A stretch of 47,922 nucleotides of DNA from Clostridiales bacterium (GCA_017529925.1 JAFXMZ010000010.1:1-47922); one strand, 5' to 3'; numbered from the stretch's first letter, positions 6,090-14,641 are shown. Notes: generated by a model from the letters alone, not told the origin. Numbers and translations: made by a program.

Positions 6090-8339
6090 ATGATCGCGGG
6101 ATTCTGTGACATAAAAAAAGACGATATCGTTAAGTGCGGCGGCAAGGGCGCGTCGCTGATAAGACTGACGGAAGCAGGACTTCCGGTGCCGCCGGGATAT
6201 ATCCTGACTGAAGGGTCGGATGCTTCGGAAGTCCGCGCAATAACCGGCAGCCTGAAGGGAACATATGCGGTCAGATCTTCGGCTCTGAACGAGGACGGCA
6301 GCGAGGCTTCTTTCGCAGGAGCATATGAGACGCTGACTGATGTTAAGCCTGAGGACATAGAACAGGCCGTAAGGTATGTCCAGGACTCGGCATCGAGCAG
6401 GAGGGTAGAGGAATATGCCCGTTCGCGCGACGTCGAAAAGGAGGGCATAGCGGTAGTCATCCAGGAATTCGTGAAGCCCGAGTTCGCGGGAGTGGTATTT
6501 ACGAGCGATGTCATCACGGGAAGCGCCGCGCGTATGACCGGAAATTACGTAAAGGGAGAGGGCGAACTTTTAGTATCGGGAAATGCAGATGCGAAGGAGT
6601 TCTTTTTCGACGCGATGAAGTACTCATATGAAGGTGACGAAGAATTCTCTCCCTATGCGAAAAAGCTCTTCAGATACTGTGCAAAGATAAGGGATCTGTG
6701 GGGAATGCCGATGGATATCGAGTGGGCGGTGTCAGGCGGGAAAGTATATATACTTCAGGCCCGTCCGATAACGACTCTCAGGGGAGGGGACGAGAAGACA
6801 TACTGCCTGAACGGAAGCCTGCGCGGTGAACTGCTGCTGACAAAGACGAATGTCGGCGAGATATTCATGAGACCCGTATCGCCGCTTACATACAGCATAA
6901 TGGGCAAGGTATCGAATGCTCTCGGCATGCCGTATTTTATCGATAACATAATGGGACAGGCATATCTGAACGTGAGCGTTACATGCTCCGCGTTCATGGC
7001 TCTCGGCATGAGCAGGAAGAGAGCTTCATCCGCGATAAAGGATATCGCGGGGACTCTTCCGGAAGGAACTGAGATACCTGTCTTTCCCATGTCGGGAAGG
7101 AAGATGTGGGGGACTCTCCTTCATCTTCTGCGCCCGAAGAAAAAGAAGAAGGACATGGGCCTCTCCGCAGTGCCGAAGATCCGTCAGATGATAGCATCGA
7201 CAGATACGGCGGAGGGGCTTTACGATCTGTGGAATGATGTCGGAATACCGTTTATAAACACATCTCTCGGAGAGGTCGTGAAGGGTGCGAACCTGCTGCC
7301 TCTTTTCGCGACGAGATCGTCGATCGAAAAGGTCTGCGGTGAGGAGCTTGCAACACGCCTTCTCGCAGGATCGCTCGACGTCATCGACAGCATGAAGCCG
7401 ATGCTCCTTCTCGAGGACCTGGCTGAGGGAAAGATCACATCCGAAGAATATGTTAACCAGTGCGGACACAGACATGTCAACGAGATGGAACTGATGCTGC
7501 CTTACCCTTATGAGGATCCGTCGTTTCCGCAGAATGCGCTCGAACGTCACAGGGAAAGCGGGATCAATGTCCATGAGATGAAGAAGGCCCAGGAGCAGGA
7601 GTCACAAAAGGCGAGGGATGAGTTCGCCCAATCCTATCCGGGAAAGGTCAGATGGCTCGACAAGAAGATAGCGAAGTTCAATAAGGCCAACGCTGCACGT
7701 GAGCACGTCAGGAGCGAAGGAGTCAGGATATTCTGCGTCCTTCGCGAATACTACCTGAAGTGCGGCAGCGTCCTCGGTATCGGCGAAGATGTCTTTATGC
7801 TGACTTTCGACGAGGTGCTCGAGTGCCTGCAGGGCGACAGGGAGGCTCTCGGACTTATCGCCGCGCGCAGGTCTTCCTATGAGAAGTATCTGACATATCC
7901 TTCTTTCCCGAACGTGATAATAGGCAGGTTCGACCCGGACGAGTGGATGAACGATCCCGGTAGAAGGAGCGACATCTTTATTTTCGGTGATGACGGAAGC
8001 GCAGGTTCGTCGGACGACGTGAAGGGATTTGCCGGCGCCGCGGGCAGAGTGACCGCCAAAGTCCGTGTGATCTCCGACATCAATGATGCGGAACAGCTCG
8101 AAAAGGGAGAGGTCCTCGTCACAACAGCCACCAACATCGGATGGACGACTATATTCCCGCGTGCGGCGGCTATCATCACTGACATAGGAGCACCTCTGTC
8201 CCATGCGGCGATCGTCGCACGCGAATTCGGCATCCCGGCAGTCGTCGGATGCGGAAATGCTACGACTGTCCTGAAGACCGGCGATGTCGTCACGGTCGAC
8301 GGCTCCAAAGGTATCGTCTCGGTAGTCGAGAAGGCGTGA
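6090..8339 (+). CDS. PEP/pyruvate-binding phosphotransferase, rifampicin phosphotransferase-like
   Basis: 749 residues with the three-part plan of PEP-synthase-like antibiotic phosphotransferases. An ATP-grasp domain (about 1-230) has GGKGASLIRL, AVRSSALNEDG, IQEFVKPEFAGVVFT and IEWAVSGGKVYILQARPI. A large middle region (about 240-640), less conserved, is the expected substrate domain. A swivelling PEP-utiliser domain at the C-terminus has the catalytic His 705 in APLSHAAIVAREFGIPAVVG. PEP synthase and PPDK have a further C-terminal barrel domain that is absent here; the order ATP-grasp, substrate domain, His domain is that of rifampicin phosphotransferase (about 865 residues), although this one is shorter. 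Coupling to a TetR gene fits a drug- or metabolite-inducible enzyme. The substrate cannot be told from sequence, so rifampicin resistance should not be assumed. Confidence 0.8.
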   Translation: MIAGFCDIKKDDIVKCGGKGASLIRLTEAGLPVPPGYILTEGSDASEVRAITGSLKGTYAVRSSALNEDGSEASFAGAYETLTDVKPEDIEQAVRYVQDSASSRRVEEYARSRDVEKEGIAVVIQEFVKPEFAGVVFTSDVITGSAARMTGNYVKGEGELLVSGNADAKEFFFDAMKYSYEGDEEFSPYAKKLFRYCAKIRDLWGMPMDIEWAVSGGKVYILQARPITTLRGGDEKTYCLNGSLRGELLLTKTNVGEIFMRPVSPLTYSIMGKVSNALGMPYFIDNIMGQAYLNVSVTCSAFMALGMSRKRASSAIKDIAGTLPEGTEIPVFPMSGRKMWGTLLHLLRPKKKKKDMGLSAVPKIRQMIASTDTAEGLYDLWNDVGIPFINTSLGEVVKGANLLPLFATRSSIEKVCGEELATRLLAGSLDVIDSMKPMLLLEDLAEGKITSEEYVNQCGHRHVNEMELMLPYPYEDPSFPQNALERHRESGINVHEMKKAQEQESQKARDEFAQSYPGKVRWLDKKIAKFNKANAAREHVRSEGVRIFCVLREYYLKCGSVLGIGEDVFMLTFDEVLECLQGDREALGLIAARRSSYEKYLTYPSFPNVIIGRFDPDEWMNDPGRRSDIFIFGDDGSAGSSDDVKGFAGAAGRVTAKVRVISDINDAEQLEKGEVLVTTATNIGWTTIFPRAAAIITDIGAPLSHAAIVAREFGIPAVVGCGNATTVLKTGDVVTVDGSKGIVSVVEKA

Positions 8340-8376
8340 TCATCTGAAGAACCTCAGGCCTGTTCATTTCGGTTGA

Positions 8377-8385
8377 TGATATAAT
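8377..8385 (+). promoter_or_regulatory. Extended -10 promoter upstream of the acetyltransferase gene
   Basis: TGATATAAT is a consensus extended -10 (TG at 8377-8378, TATAAT at 8380-8385). No good -35 is visible, which extended -10 promoters tolerate. It leaves a leader of about 80 bases that contains a 12-codon open frame (8419-8457). Confidence 0.6.
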
Positions 8386-8474
8386 GATGCCATATCTGAA
8401 AAGGCAGGTATCGACTTGATGCCGAACAACTGCTGCATCAAAGCTATCTATGAGTAAATGAAAAGGAGAGACCT

Positions 8475-9083
8475 ATGGACCACAAAGAGAGGATGATCGC
8501 AAATCTTCCGTACCAGGCATGGAAGGACGGACTTCACGAAGAGCACGTCGAATGCCAGAAGAAAGTCTATGAATATAACAACCTGCCGCCCGAAAGATGG
8601 GGTGAGAGGAAAGCCATGATAAAGGGCCTCTTCGGAAAGACGGGAGAAGTCTTCAACATCGAGCCTCCGTTCCACTGTGATTACGGCTACAACATAGAGA
8701 TCGGCGAGAATTTCTTTTCGAACTATAATCTCGTGATACTCGATGTCGGTAAGGTAAAGATAGGCGACAATGCGCAGATCGCACCCAATGTCGCGATCTA
8801 TACCGCGGGTCATCCGGTACATCCCGAGACGAGGAATACGGGATATGAATACGGAATTGACATAACGATCGGCAACAGTGTCTGGATCGGCGGGAATGCA
8901 TGTATCATGCCGGGCGTCACGATCGGTGACAATGCGGTCATAGGAGGAGGGAGCGTCGTAACGAAAGACATCCCCGCCAATGTTATCGCGGCCGGGAATC
9001 CCTGCAGGGTAATAAGGGAGATCACGGAAGAAGACAGATACTATTATTTCAGGGACAGGAAGTTTGAGGACGGCCTCATCTGA
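8475..9083 (+). CDS. Sugar O-acetyltransferase (maltose/galactoside acetyltransferase family)
   Basis: 202 residues. An N-terminal Mac domain (about 5-60, LPYQAWKDGLHEEHVECQKKV) is followed by a left-handed beta-helix of hexapeptide repeats (IEIGENFF, VKIGDNAQIAPNV, ITIGNSVWIGGNACIMPGVTIGDNAVIGGGSVVTKD). The catalytic His is in YTAGHPVHPETR (His 113). The family transfers acetyl from acetyl-CoA to a sugar hydroxyl and is trimeric and cytoplasmic. GGAG precedes the ATG at a normal distance. The sugar acceptor cannot be assigned. Confidence 0.92.
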   Translation: MDHKERMIANLPYQAWKDGLHEEHVECQKKVYEYNNLPPERWGERKAMIKGLFGKTGEVFNIEPPFHCDYGYNIEIGENFFSNYNLVILDVGKVKIGDNAQIAPNVAIYTAGHPVHPETRNTGYEYGIDITIGNSVWIGGNACIMPGVTIGDNAVIGGGSVVTKDIPANVIAAGNPCRVIREITEEDRYYYFRDRKFEDGLI

Positions 9084-9127
9084 AGGCGGATGTGATATCA
9101 TAATTAAAAACGTCGAAAGGGACAGTT

Positions 9128-9535
9128 ATGGGAAATCTTGTTGCTATGAAATGCCCGCAGTGCGGAGCGGAGATGATGATAGATCCGGATCACGAGTTCA
9201 CGATGTGTGAATTCTGCGGTTCGAAACAGTTCCTGAACGAGTCTGACGAAGTCAAGGCAGAGAGGCTCAGGCGCGACCGTGAGACGGCCGTTGCGAAGGC
9301 GAATGCCGAGGCGGAGATCGAGAAGAAAAAGATAGATACGGAATATCAGCTCAAGAAGGATGAGATAAGGACCGGTGTCGATACGATAAGGTCAGGAGTA
9401 GATATGCTCGAACAGGGGGCCGATGTCATCGAGAAGGCAAAGGGCGCACTGAGGCTGGCGGTGCTTTTCGCCGTGATACTCCTTGCCATTCCCGCGCTTA
9501 TCGTCGGCTGCATCATCTTCAATGCGATAGGCTGA
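9128..9535 (+). CDS. Zinc-ribbon, coiled-coil, single-pass membrane protein
   Basis: 135 residues of unknown function. The N-terminus has a zinc ribbon, CPQCGAEM near residue 9 and CEFCGSKQ near 27. Residues about 40-85 are charged and heptad-like (VKAERLRRDRETAVAKANAEAEIEKKKID), so a coiled coil is likely. A hydrophobic segment (about 108-131) closes the protein. This resembles the many small zinc-ribbon membrane proteins of Clostridia with no assigned role. It stands alone between the acetyltransferase and metH. Confidence 0.75.
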   Translation: MGNLVAMKCPQCGAEMMIDPDHEFTMCEFCGSKQFLNESDEVKAERLRRDRETAVAKANAEAEIEKKKIDTEYQLKKDEIRTGVDTIRSGVDMLEQGADVIEKAKGALRLAVLFAVILLAIPALIVGCIIFNAIG

Positions 9536-9554
9536 TCTTTTCTGTCAATTTTAG

Positions 9555-9583
9555 TTGAACTGTCTCCCCTTTTATTTTATATT
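9555..9583 (+). promoter_or_regulatory. metH promoter
   Basis: TTGAAC (9555-9560), a 17-base spacer and TATATT (9578-9583). It gives a leader of about 60 bases that contains the perfect hairpin TGCCG-TCA-CGGCA (9615-9627). The leader is too short for the common SAM-I or cobalamin riboswitches, and I saw no match to them. This promoter supports the ATG at 9651 as the start of metH. Confidence 0.6.
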
Positions 9584-9650
9584 TATTAGAGGCATGAAGA
9601 TCCTTTGCTGCACTTGCCGTCACGGCATATGCGGTCAGAAAGAGAGACGG

Positions 9651-12101
9651 ATGGGAATAAGAGAACTGATAGGAAAACAGTACATAGTATTTGACGGAGG
9701 GTTCGGCTCGCAGCTCCAGGCAAGGGGAGTGAAGGCAGGTCAGAACAGTACAGTCATAAACATAACGGATCCCGCGCTCGTAAGATCGATCCATGAGGAT
9801 TATCTGAACGCGGGAGCGTTCTGTGTAACGGCGAATACTTTCGGAGCGGACAGGCTCCATATAAACGGGGACGGTCCCTCACTCGAGGATGTCATAACGG
9901 CCGCAGGCAAAAATGCCCGTGAGGCAGTCCTTTCATGCGGGAAGAAGCCGTCGGAAGATGCGTTCATCTTCTACGACATGGCACCTACGGGAAGGCTCCT
10001 GAAGCCTCTCGGGGATCTTGATTTTGAAGAGTGCATAGACATCTTCAAAGAAGAGGTAGTCATAGCCGAGAAGAGCGGCCTTTTCGACGCGTTTATCATT
10101 GAGACGATGACTGATCTTTATGAGGTAAAGGCGGCACTCCTGGCGGTAAAGGAGAATTCTGACAAGCCGGTCATCGCATCGGTCACTTTCCAGGATAACG
10201 GCAAGATGCTGACCGGTGCTTCGCCTGTCCAGGCGGTAACCCTGATCGAGGGGCTCGGAGCTGACATGGTCGCCGTAAACTGCTCGCTCGGTCCTTCGGA
10301 GCTCATGCCGATCGTAAAGGAGATGCTGTCCGTGGCGACGATCCCCATGCTCGTACAGGCGAATGCGGGGCTTCCGAAGTTCAGGGACGGCCAGACATAT
10401 TACGATATAACACCTGAGGATTTTGCGTCTTCTGTCAGCGAGATGATCGACTCCGGAATCTCGGGATTCGGAGGCTGCTGCGGAACTACTCCCGATCATA
10501 TAAGGGCATGCTGCGGTCTTATCGAGGGAAGGGAACTCGTTTTCACCCCGGCTCCGAAGAAGACAAGGGTCACGGGAACAACGACATGTGTCGAGATCGG
10601 ACCGAGGGTCATCAGGTGCGGCGAGAGGCTGAATCCCACCGGAAAGAAAAAGATGAAGCAGGCTCTCCTCGAGGGCAGGCTCTACGATATAGTCGATGAG
10701 GGATTAAGACAGGTCGAGGCTAAGGCCGATGTGCTCGACGTCAATGTCGGCGTCCCCGGGATCGATGAGACAAAGACGATGACGGATCTTGTCATGATGC
10801 TGCAGGAGGTTATCGATCTTCCGCTCCAGATAGACAGCTCCGATCCCGATGTCATCGCAAGGGCATGCAGGCTCTATAACGGTATCCCGCTGATCAATTC
10901 CGTAAACGGAAAGAAAGAGATAATGGACAGGGTATTCCCCTCTGTCGCCAAATACGGCGGCGTCGTTCTCGGGCTGTGCATCGATGAGGACGGTATCCCG
11001 CCGACGGCTCCCGAGAGGTTTATGATCGCCGAGAGGATAGTTGAGGAAGCCGCGAAGTACGGTATAGGCAGGCACAGGATCATCATCGATTCGCTCGTCC
11101 TTACGGCAAGCGCGCAGCAGAAGGAAGTCATCGAGACTGCAAGGTGCGTCGGTCTCGTTACCGAGAAGCTCGGATGCAATACCGCACTCGGACTATCAAA
11201 TGTTTCTTTCGGTCTTCCGAACAGACCGCTGATCAACAGGACATTCCTCGTTATGGCGCTCTATGCAGGCCTTAAGATGCCGATATTGAATCCGATGGAC
11301 CGCGAGCTCATGGGTGCGATCGACGCTTTTGAGGTGCTCAATGCTTCGGATGAGGGAGCGACGGACTACATCGAAAAGCACGTAAATGACGTTACTGCGG
11401 CGCCCGCCGCTGCCGCAGCTGCGCCTGCAGGTGCGGATGCTGCCGGCTCACCCGCAGGAGGATCGGAGCTCGAAGGGAGCGATCTTTTTAAGGCTGTCGT
11501 AAAAGGGCAGAAGCATAATGCGGTCGAGGCTGTTAAGGCCATGACGGAAATGCCGCCGCTCGAAATCGTATCAGACCATCTGATACCTGCTCTCGACAAG
11601 GTGGGCAAGGACTACGATGCGGGGAAGATCTTCCTTCCGCAGCTCATGGTGTCGGCGGAGACGGCGAAGATCGTTTTCGATGAGATAAAGGGCAAGCTCA
11701 CAACATCCGGGTCGGGAGAGAAGAAGGGGCCGATCGTCATCGCTACGGTCGAGGCTGACGTTCACGATATCGGAAAGAATATCGTCAAGGTAGTGCTTCA
11801 GAGCTACGGGTTTGAGGTGATCGACCTGGGCAAGGACGTTAAGGCGCAGGTGGTCGTCGATGCGGTCAGGGAGTATAAGCCGGTCGCCGTTGGCCTGTCG
11901 GCGCTCATGACAACGACTGTCGTTTATATGGAGAAGACTATAAAGGCACTCCGCGCAGAAGGGTTCGACATACCTGTATTCTGCGGCGGCGCGGTGCTGA
12001 CTCAGGATGTCACGGACAACATAGGCGGCGACTATTATGCCAGGGATGCGATGGAGTCCGTAAGGATCTGCGAGAAGTTAAATGAGGAAAGAAGGAAGTA
12101 A
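9651..12101 (+). CDS. metH: Cobalamin-dependent methionine synthase lacking the reactivation domain
   Basis: 816 residues from the ATG at 9651; the frame stays open upstream but a promoter there argues against an earlier start. Domain 1 (about 1-290) is the homocysteine S-methyltransferase, with zinc ligands in VNCSLGPSE (Cys 211) and GGCCGTTPDH (Cys 276-277). Domain 2 (about 310-580) is the pterin/methyltetrahydrofolate-binding barrel (GERLNPTGKKKMK, LDVNVGVPGIDE, PLQIDSSDP). An Ala/Gly/Pro-rich linker follows near 605-625. Domain 3 is the cobalamin-binding cap and Rossmann module, with cobalt ligand His 705 in EADVHDIGKN. The protein ends there: the AdoMet-binding reactivation domain of E. 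coli MetH is absent, as in many Clostridia, where a separate protein may do this job. trmB follows after six bases. Confidence 0.93.
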   Translation: MGIRELIGKQYIVFDGGFGSQLQARGVKAGQNSTVINITDPALVRSIHEDYLNAGAFCVTANTFGADRLHINGDGPSLEDVITAAGKNAREAVLSCGKKPSEDAFIFYDMAPTGRLLKPLGDLDFEECIDIFKEEVVIAEKSGLFDAFIIETMTDLYEVKAALLAVKENSDKPVIASVTFQDNGKMLTGASPVQAVTLIEGLGADMVAVNCSLGPSELMPIVKEMLSVATIPMLVQANAGLPKFRDGQTYYDITPEDFASSVSEMIDSGISGFGGCCGTTPDHIRACCGLIEGRELVFTPAPKKTRVTGTTTCVEIGPRVIRCGERLNPTGKKKMKQALLEGRLYDIVDEGLRQVEAKADVLDVNVGVPGIDETKTMTDLVMMLQEVIDLPLQIDSSDPDVIARACRLYNGIPLINSVNGKKEIMDRVFPSVAKYGGVVLGLCIDEDGIPPTAPERFMIAERIVEEAAKYGIGRHRIIIDSLVLTASAQQKEVIETARCVGLVTEKLGCNTALGLSNVSFGLPNRPLINRTFLVMALYAGLKMPILNPMDRELMGAIDAFEVLNASDEGATDYIEKHVNDVTAAPAAAAAAPAGADAAGSPAGGSELEGSDLFKAVVKGQKHNAVEAVKAMTEMPPLEIVSDHLIPALDKVGKDYDAGKIFLPQLMVSAETAKIVFDEIKGKLTTSGSGEKKGPIVIATVEADVHDIGKNIVKVVLQSYGFEVIDLGKDVKAQVVVDAVREYKPVAVGLSALMTTTVVYMEKTIKALRAEGFDIPVFCGGAVLTQDVTDNIGGDYYARDAMESVRICEKLNEERRK

Positions 12102-12107
12102 GGTCAT

Positions 12108-12758
12108 ATGGCAAGGATGAGGACAAAGAGACATATCCCCGAGAGGATGGACAGGTGCCGCGAGAGATGGTTCGATGCACCGATGCTCAACAGGGGAAAG
12201 TGGCGCGAGGCCTGCGGATTCCCGGAGGACGCCGAGATCTTCCTCGAGATAGGATGCGGAAAGGGAAAGTTCTGCACAGAGACGGCTCCGAAGAACCCCG
12301 ACGCGCTCTATATCGCGCTCGAACGTGATTCATCCGTAATCCTTGCCGCCATCGAAAAGGCGCACGCCGAAGAGATCCCGAATCTCTTTTTCATCAATGC
12401 GGATGCGCAGCTTCTGGACAACCTTTTCGATGAGGATGAGATAAACAGGATATATATCAATTTCTGCGATCCGTGGTCGAGGCGCAACAAGCCTAAGAGA
12501 AGGCTTACGTACAGGGATTTCCTCGAGCAGTATAAGCGCCTGATGAGGAAGGGCGGAAAGATCATGTTCAAGACCGACAACGACGAGCTCTTCGACTTCT
12601 CGCTCGGCGAGTTCGAAGCATGCGGTTTTGAGCTCTCGGAGCTTACCCGCGATCTGCATTCCTCGGAGTACGAGAAGGATAATGTCAGGACCGAATTCGA
12701 GCAGAAGTTTGCCGATCAGGGGATAAAGATCAAGAGGGTCGTCGCCTCTCTCGTTTAA
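12108..12758 (+). CDS. trmB: tRNA (guanine-N7-)-methyltransferase
   Basis: 216 residues, normal length. It methylates N7 of G46 in tRNA using SAM. The SAM-binding loop EIGCGKGKFCTETA lies near residues 47-60. The family motifs YINFCDPWSRRNKPKRRL (about 117-134) and FKTDNDELFDFSL are both clear, as is the ending DNVRTEFEQKF. It starts six bases after metH and is very likely co-transcribed with it. A candidate terminator lies about 55 bases after the stop. Confidence 0.95.
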   Translation: MARMRTKRHIPERMDRCRERWFDAPMLNRGKWREACGFPEDAEIFLEIGCGKGKFCTETAPKNPDALYIALERDSSVILAAIEKAHAEEIPNLFFINADAQLLDNLFDEDEINRIYINFCDPWSRRNKPKRRLTYRDFLEQYKRLMRKGGKIMFKTDNDELFDFSLGEFEACGFELSELTRDLHSSEYEKDNVRTEFEQKFADQGIKIKRVVASLV

Positions 12759-12811
12759 GATCCGGGTTCCGTTTTGTTATCGTGAAAATCATTTCGAGGC
12801 AATTTAAGGGC

Positions 12812-12834
12812 AAGTGCCTCCTTTTGGCATTTTT
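12812..12834 (+). terminator. Probable terminator after metH-trmB
   Basis: AAGTGCC (12812-12818) and GGCATTT (12826-12832) form a seven-pair stem with one wobble, closed by a 7-base loop and running into T residues. A second perfect pairing, GAGGCA (12796-12801) with TGCCTC (12815-12820), shares the same TGCC and would exclude it. The hairpin lies upstream of the gap promoter, so it belongs to the preceding operon. Confidence 0.5.
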
Positions 12835-12870
12835 ACCAACCGAAAGAGGTAAAAATGGGGATTTGTTTTG

Positions 12871-12899
12871 TTGTAAATCTTGTAACGAGGTAGTAATAT
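12871..12899 (+). promoter_or_regulatory. gap promoter
   Basis: TTGTAA (12871-12876), a 17-base spacer and TAATAT (12894-12899). The leader of about 60 bases has a small hairpin (ATCCC/GGGAT) and ends in a perfect AGGAGG at 12955-12960, eight bases before the ATG. This fits a highly expressed gene. Confidence 0.6.
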
Positions 12900-12968
12900 T
12901 TTAAGCGTGCATGTGCACAGTAAGATTATAAAATCCCGCATAAGGGATGTTTTTAGGAGGAATTTACC

Positions 12969-14003
12969 ATGGCAGTAAAAGTTGCAATCAACGGTTTTGG
13001 TCGTATCGGCCGTCTCGCTTTCCGTCAGATGTTCGGTGCAGAGGGTTATGAGGTTGTTGCTATCAACGATCTTACAAAGCCTTCCATGCTCGCTCACCTT
13101 CTCAAGTATGACACAGCACAGGGCGGATATGCCGGTGTTATCGGTGAGAATAAGCACACAGTAACATCCGACGACGAGGCTAACACAATCACAGTTGACG
13201 GCAAGACACTTCAGATCTACAAGGAAGCTGACGCTAACAATCTCCCTTGGGGTGAGCTCGGTGTAGACGTAGTTCTCGAGTGCACAGGTTTCTATACATC
13301 CAAGGATAAGGCTCAGGCTCACATCAACGCAGGCGCTAAGAAGGTTGTTATCTCCGCTCCTGCAGGAAATGATCTCCCTACGATCGTTTACAACGTTAAC
13401 CACACAACACTCACAGCTGATGACAAGATCATCTCCGCTGCTTCCTGCACAACAAACTGCCTTGCTCCTATGACAAAGGCTCTTAACGATTATGCTCCTA
13501 TCCAGAGCGGTATCATGACAACAGTTCACGCTTACACAGGCGACCAGATGATCCTCGACGGCCCTCAGAGAAAGGGTGACCTCCAGAGAGCTCGTGCCGG
13601 TGCTGCTAACATCGTACCTAACTCCACAGGTGCTGCTAAGGCTATCGGTCTCGTAATCCCTGAGCTCAACGGCAAGCTCATCGGTGCTGCTCAGAGAGTT
13701 CCTACATTCACAGGTTCCACAACTATCCTGCACGCTGTTGTTAAGGGTGAAGTTACAGTTGAGGGCATCAACGCTGCTATGAAGGCTGCTACAACAGAGT
13801 CCTTCGGTTACACAGAGGAGAAGCTCGTTTCTTCCGATATCATCGGTATGAAGTTCGGTTCCCTCTTCGATGCTAACCAGACAATGGTTTCCAAGATGGA
13901 TGACGGCAACTCCCTCGTTCAGGTTGTATCCTGGTACGACAACGAGAATTCCTACACATCTCAGATGGTAAGAACGATCAAGTATTTCGCAGAGCTCGGC
14001 TGA
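12969..14003 (+). CDS. gap: Glyceraldehyde-3-phosphate dehydrogenase
   Basis: 344 residues. Glycolytic enzyme that oxidises glyceraldehyde 3-phosphate to 1,3-bisphosphoglycerate with NAD. The N-terminal Rossmann motif [14 protein letters not shown] is followed by Asp 34 in INDLT, the residue that favours NAD over NADP. The catalytic Cys 160 is in [12 protein letters not shown], and the partner His is about residue 187 in [10 protein letters not shown]. Codon use differs sharply from all neighbours: mostly GCT, GTT, ACA, TCC and CTC, where adjacent genes use many GCG, ACG, TCG and AGG codons. This is the usual mark of very high expression rather than transfer. It is a single-gene unit with its own promoter, consensus Shine-Dalgarno and terminator. 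Confidence 0.97.
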   Translation: MAVKVAINGFGRIGRLAFRQMFGAEGYEVVAINDLTKPSMLAHLLKYDTAQGGYAGVIGENKHTVTSDDEANTITVDGKTLQIYKEADANNLPWGELGVDVVLECTGFYTSKDKAQAHINAGAKKVVISAPAGNDLPTIVYNVNHTTLTADDKIISAASCTTNCLAPMTKALNDYAPIQSGIMTTVHAYTGDQMILDGPQRKGDLQRARAGAANIVPNSTGAAKAIGLVIPELNGKLIGAAQRVPTFTGSTTILHAVVKGEVTVEGINAAMKAATTESFGYTEEKLVSSDIIGMKFGSLFDANQTMVSKMDDGNSLVQVVSWYDNENSYTSQMVRTIKYFAELG

Positions 14004-14038
14004 TATATCAGATAAGAGAACTAAGAGATAATATAAAG

Positions 14039-14065
14039 AGGCTGTCCTTCGGGGCAGCCTTTTTG
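14039..14065 (+). terminator. gap terminator
   Basis: AGGCTGTCC (14039-14047), loop TTCG and GGGCAGCCT (14052-14060) form a nine-pair stem with one wobble and the stable TTCG tetraloop, followed by a T run. Confidence 0.92.
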
Positions 14066-14159
14066 ATGCACTTTTTTTGCCTGATTTTGTTTACCAATCA
14101 TTTACATCTGAGGCCCTCTTTGACGGGGTATGTCGCTTTAATTTGATTTTTTGATGATG

Positions 14160-14165
14160 TATAAT
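14160..14165 (+). promoter_or_regulatory. -10 element for the zinc-ribbon gene
   Basis: A consensus TATAAT lies 37 bases upstream of the ATG at 14202. The best -35 at 17-base spacing is TTTAAT (14137-14142), which is weak. GGAGGA precedes the start codon at a suitable distance. Confidence 0.5.
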
Positions 14166-14201
14166 CAATACATAAATCCAAGAAAGCGGAGGACTATACC
14201 A

Positions 14202-14591
14202 ATGGCTTTATTTGACAACAAGGGAAAGACAAGCAATAACATCACGGTCTATCAGAGATCCATCGATGAGAAGAATTCTACTATAGTAAGACGTTTTGAC
14301 GAGATTGGACGCCTCTACTACGGACAGTATAAGGACAACACCATTGATGTGACGAAGGATATCAACCAGAGGTGTGAGGACGTTACAAGACTTTACAATG
14401 AGATCGAAGAACTTAATGTTAAGATCCTTTTCGAGAGAGGACTCAAGCTCTGCCCTGCATGCCGTGCCGAGAACAGCCTCGAGAACGCTTTCTGCCCGAA
14501 GTGCGGCGCGAAGTTCGCAGAAGGCTCCGCCAATGCACCCGCAAGCGTTATCGCAGCTGCTGCACCTGCACCTGATGCTCCGGCTCAGTAA
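14202..14591 (+). CDS. Small cytoplasmic zinc-ribbon protein
   Basis: 129 residues from the ATG at 14202. The frame is open upstream, but the -10 element lies inside that extension and the Shine-Dalgarno GGAGG points to this start. The first 80 residues are polar with helical stretches. A zinc ribbon follows (CPAC near 85, CPKCGAKF near 100), then an Ala/Pro-rich tail. There is no membrane segment. I do not recognise the family, and nothing nearby suggests a function. It is flanked by terminators on both sides, so it is a single-gene unit. Confidence 0.75.
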   Translation: MALFDNKGKTSNNITVYQRSIDEKNSTIVRRFDEIGRLYYGQYKDNTIDVTKDINQRCEDVTRLYNEIEELNVKILFERGLKLCPACRAENSLENAFCPKCGAKFAEGSANAPASVIAAAAPAPDAPAQ

Positions 14592-14641
14592 TGAAGGCAT
14601 TATCGAACTTAAGTAAGTTTTGTATCAGATGATCAACTATG

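Noticed and set aside
5612..6517. 301-codon minus-strand frame across tetR and the phosphotransferase gene
   Set aside because: It runs antisense over the coupled junction of two well-supported genes and shows no domain features.
9584..9650. SAM or cobalamin riboswitch upstream of metH
   Set aside because: The leader is only about 60 bases and has no k-turn or B12-box sequence. One simple hairpin is present.
12804..13733. Long minus-strand open frame opposite the start of gap
   Set aside because: It lies antisense to GAPDH and owes its openness to the strong codon bias of that gene. It is Cys/Ser/Val-rich, has no recognisable fold and crosses the gap promoter.
14276..14289. TTCTACTATAGTAAG inside the zinc-ribbon gene, resembling the half-site of the 37201 array
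   Set aside because: A single overlapping match within a coding frame, without the 16-base spacing. Best taken as chance.
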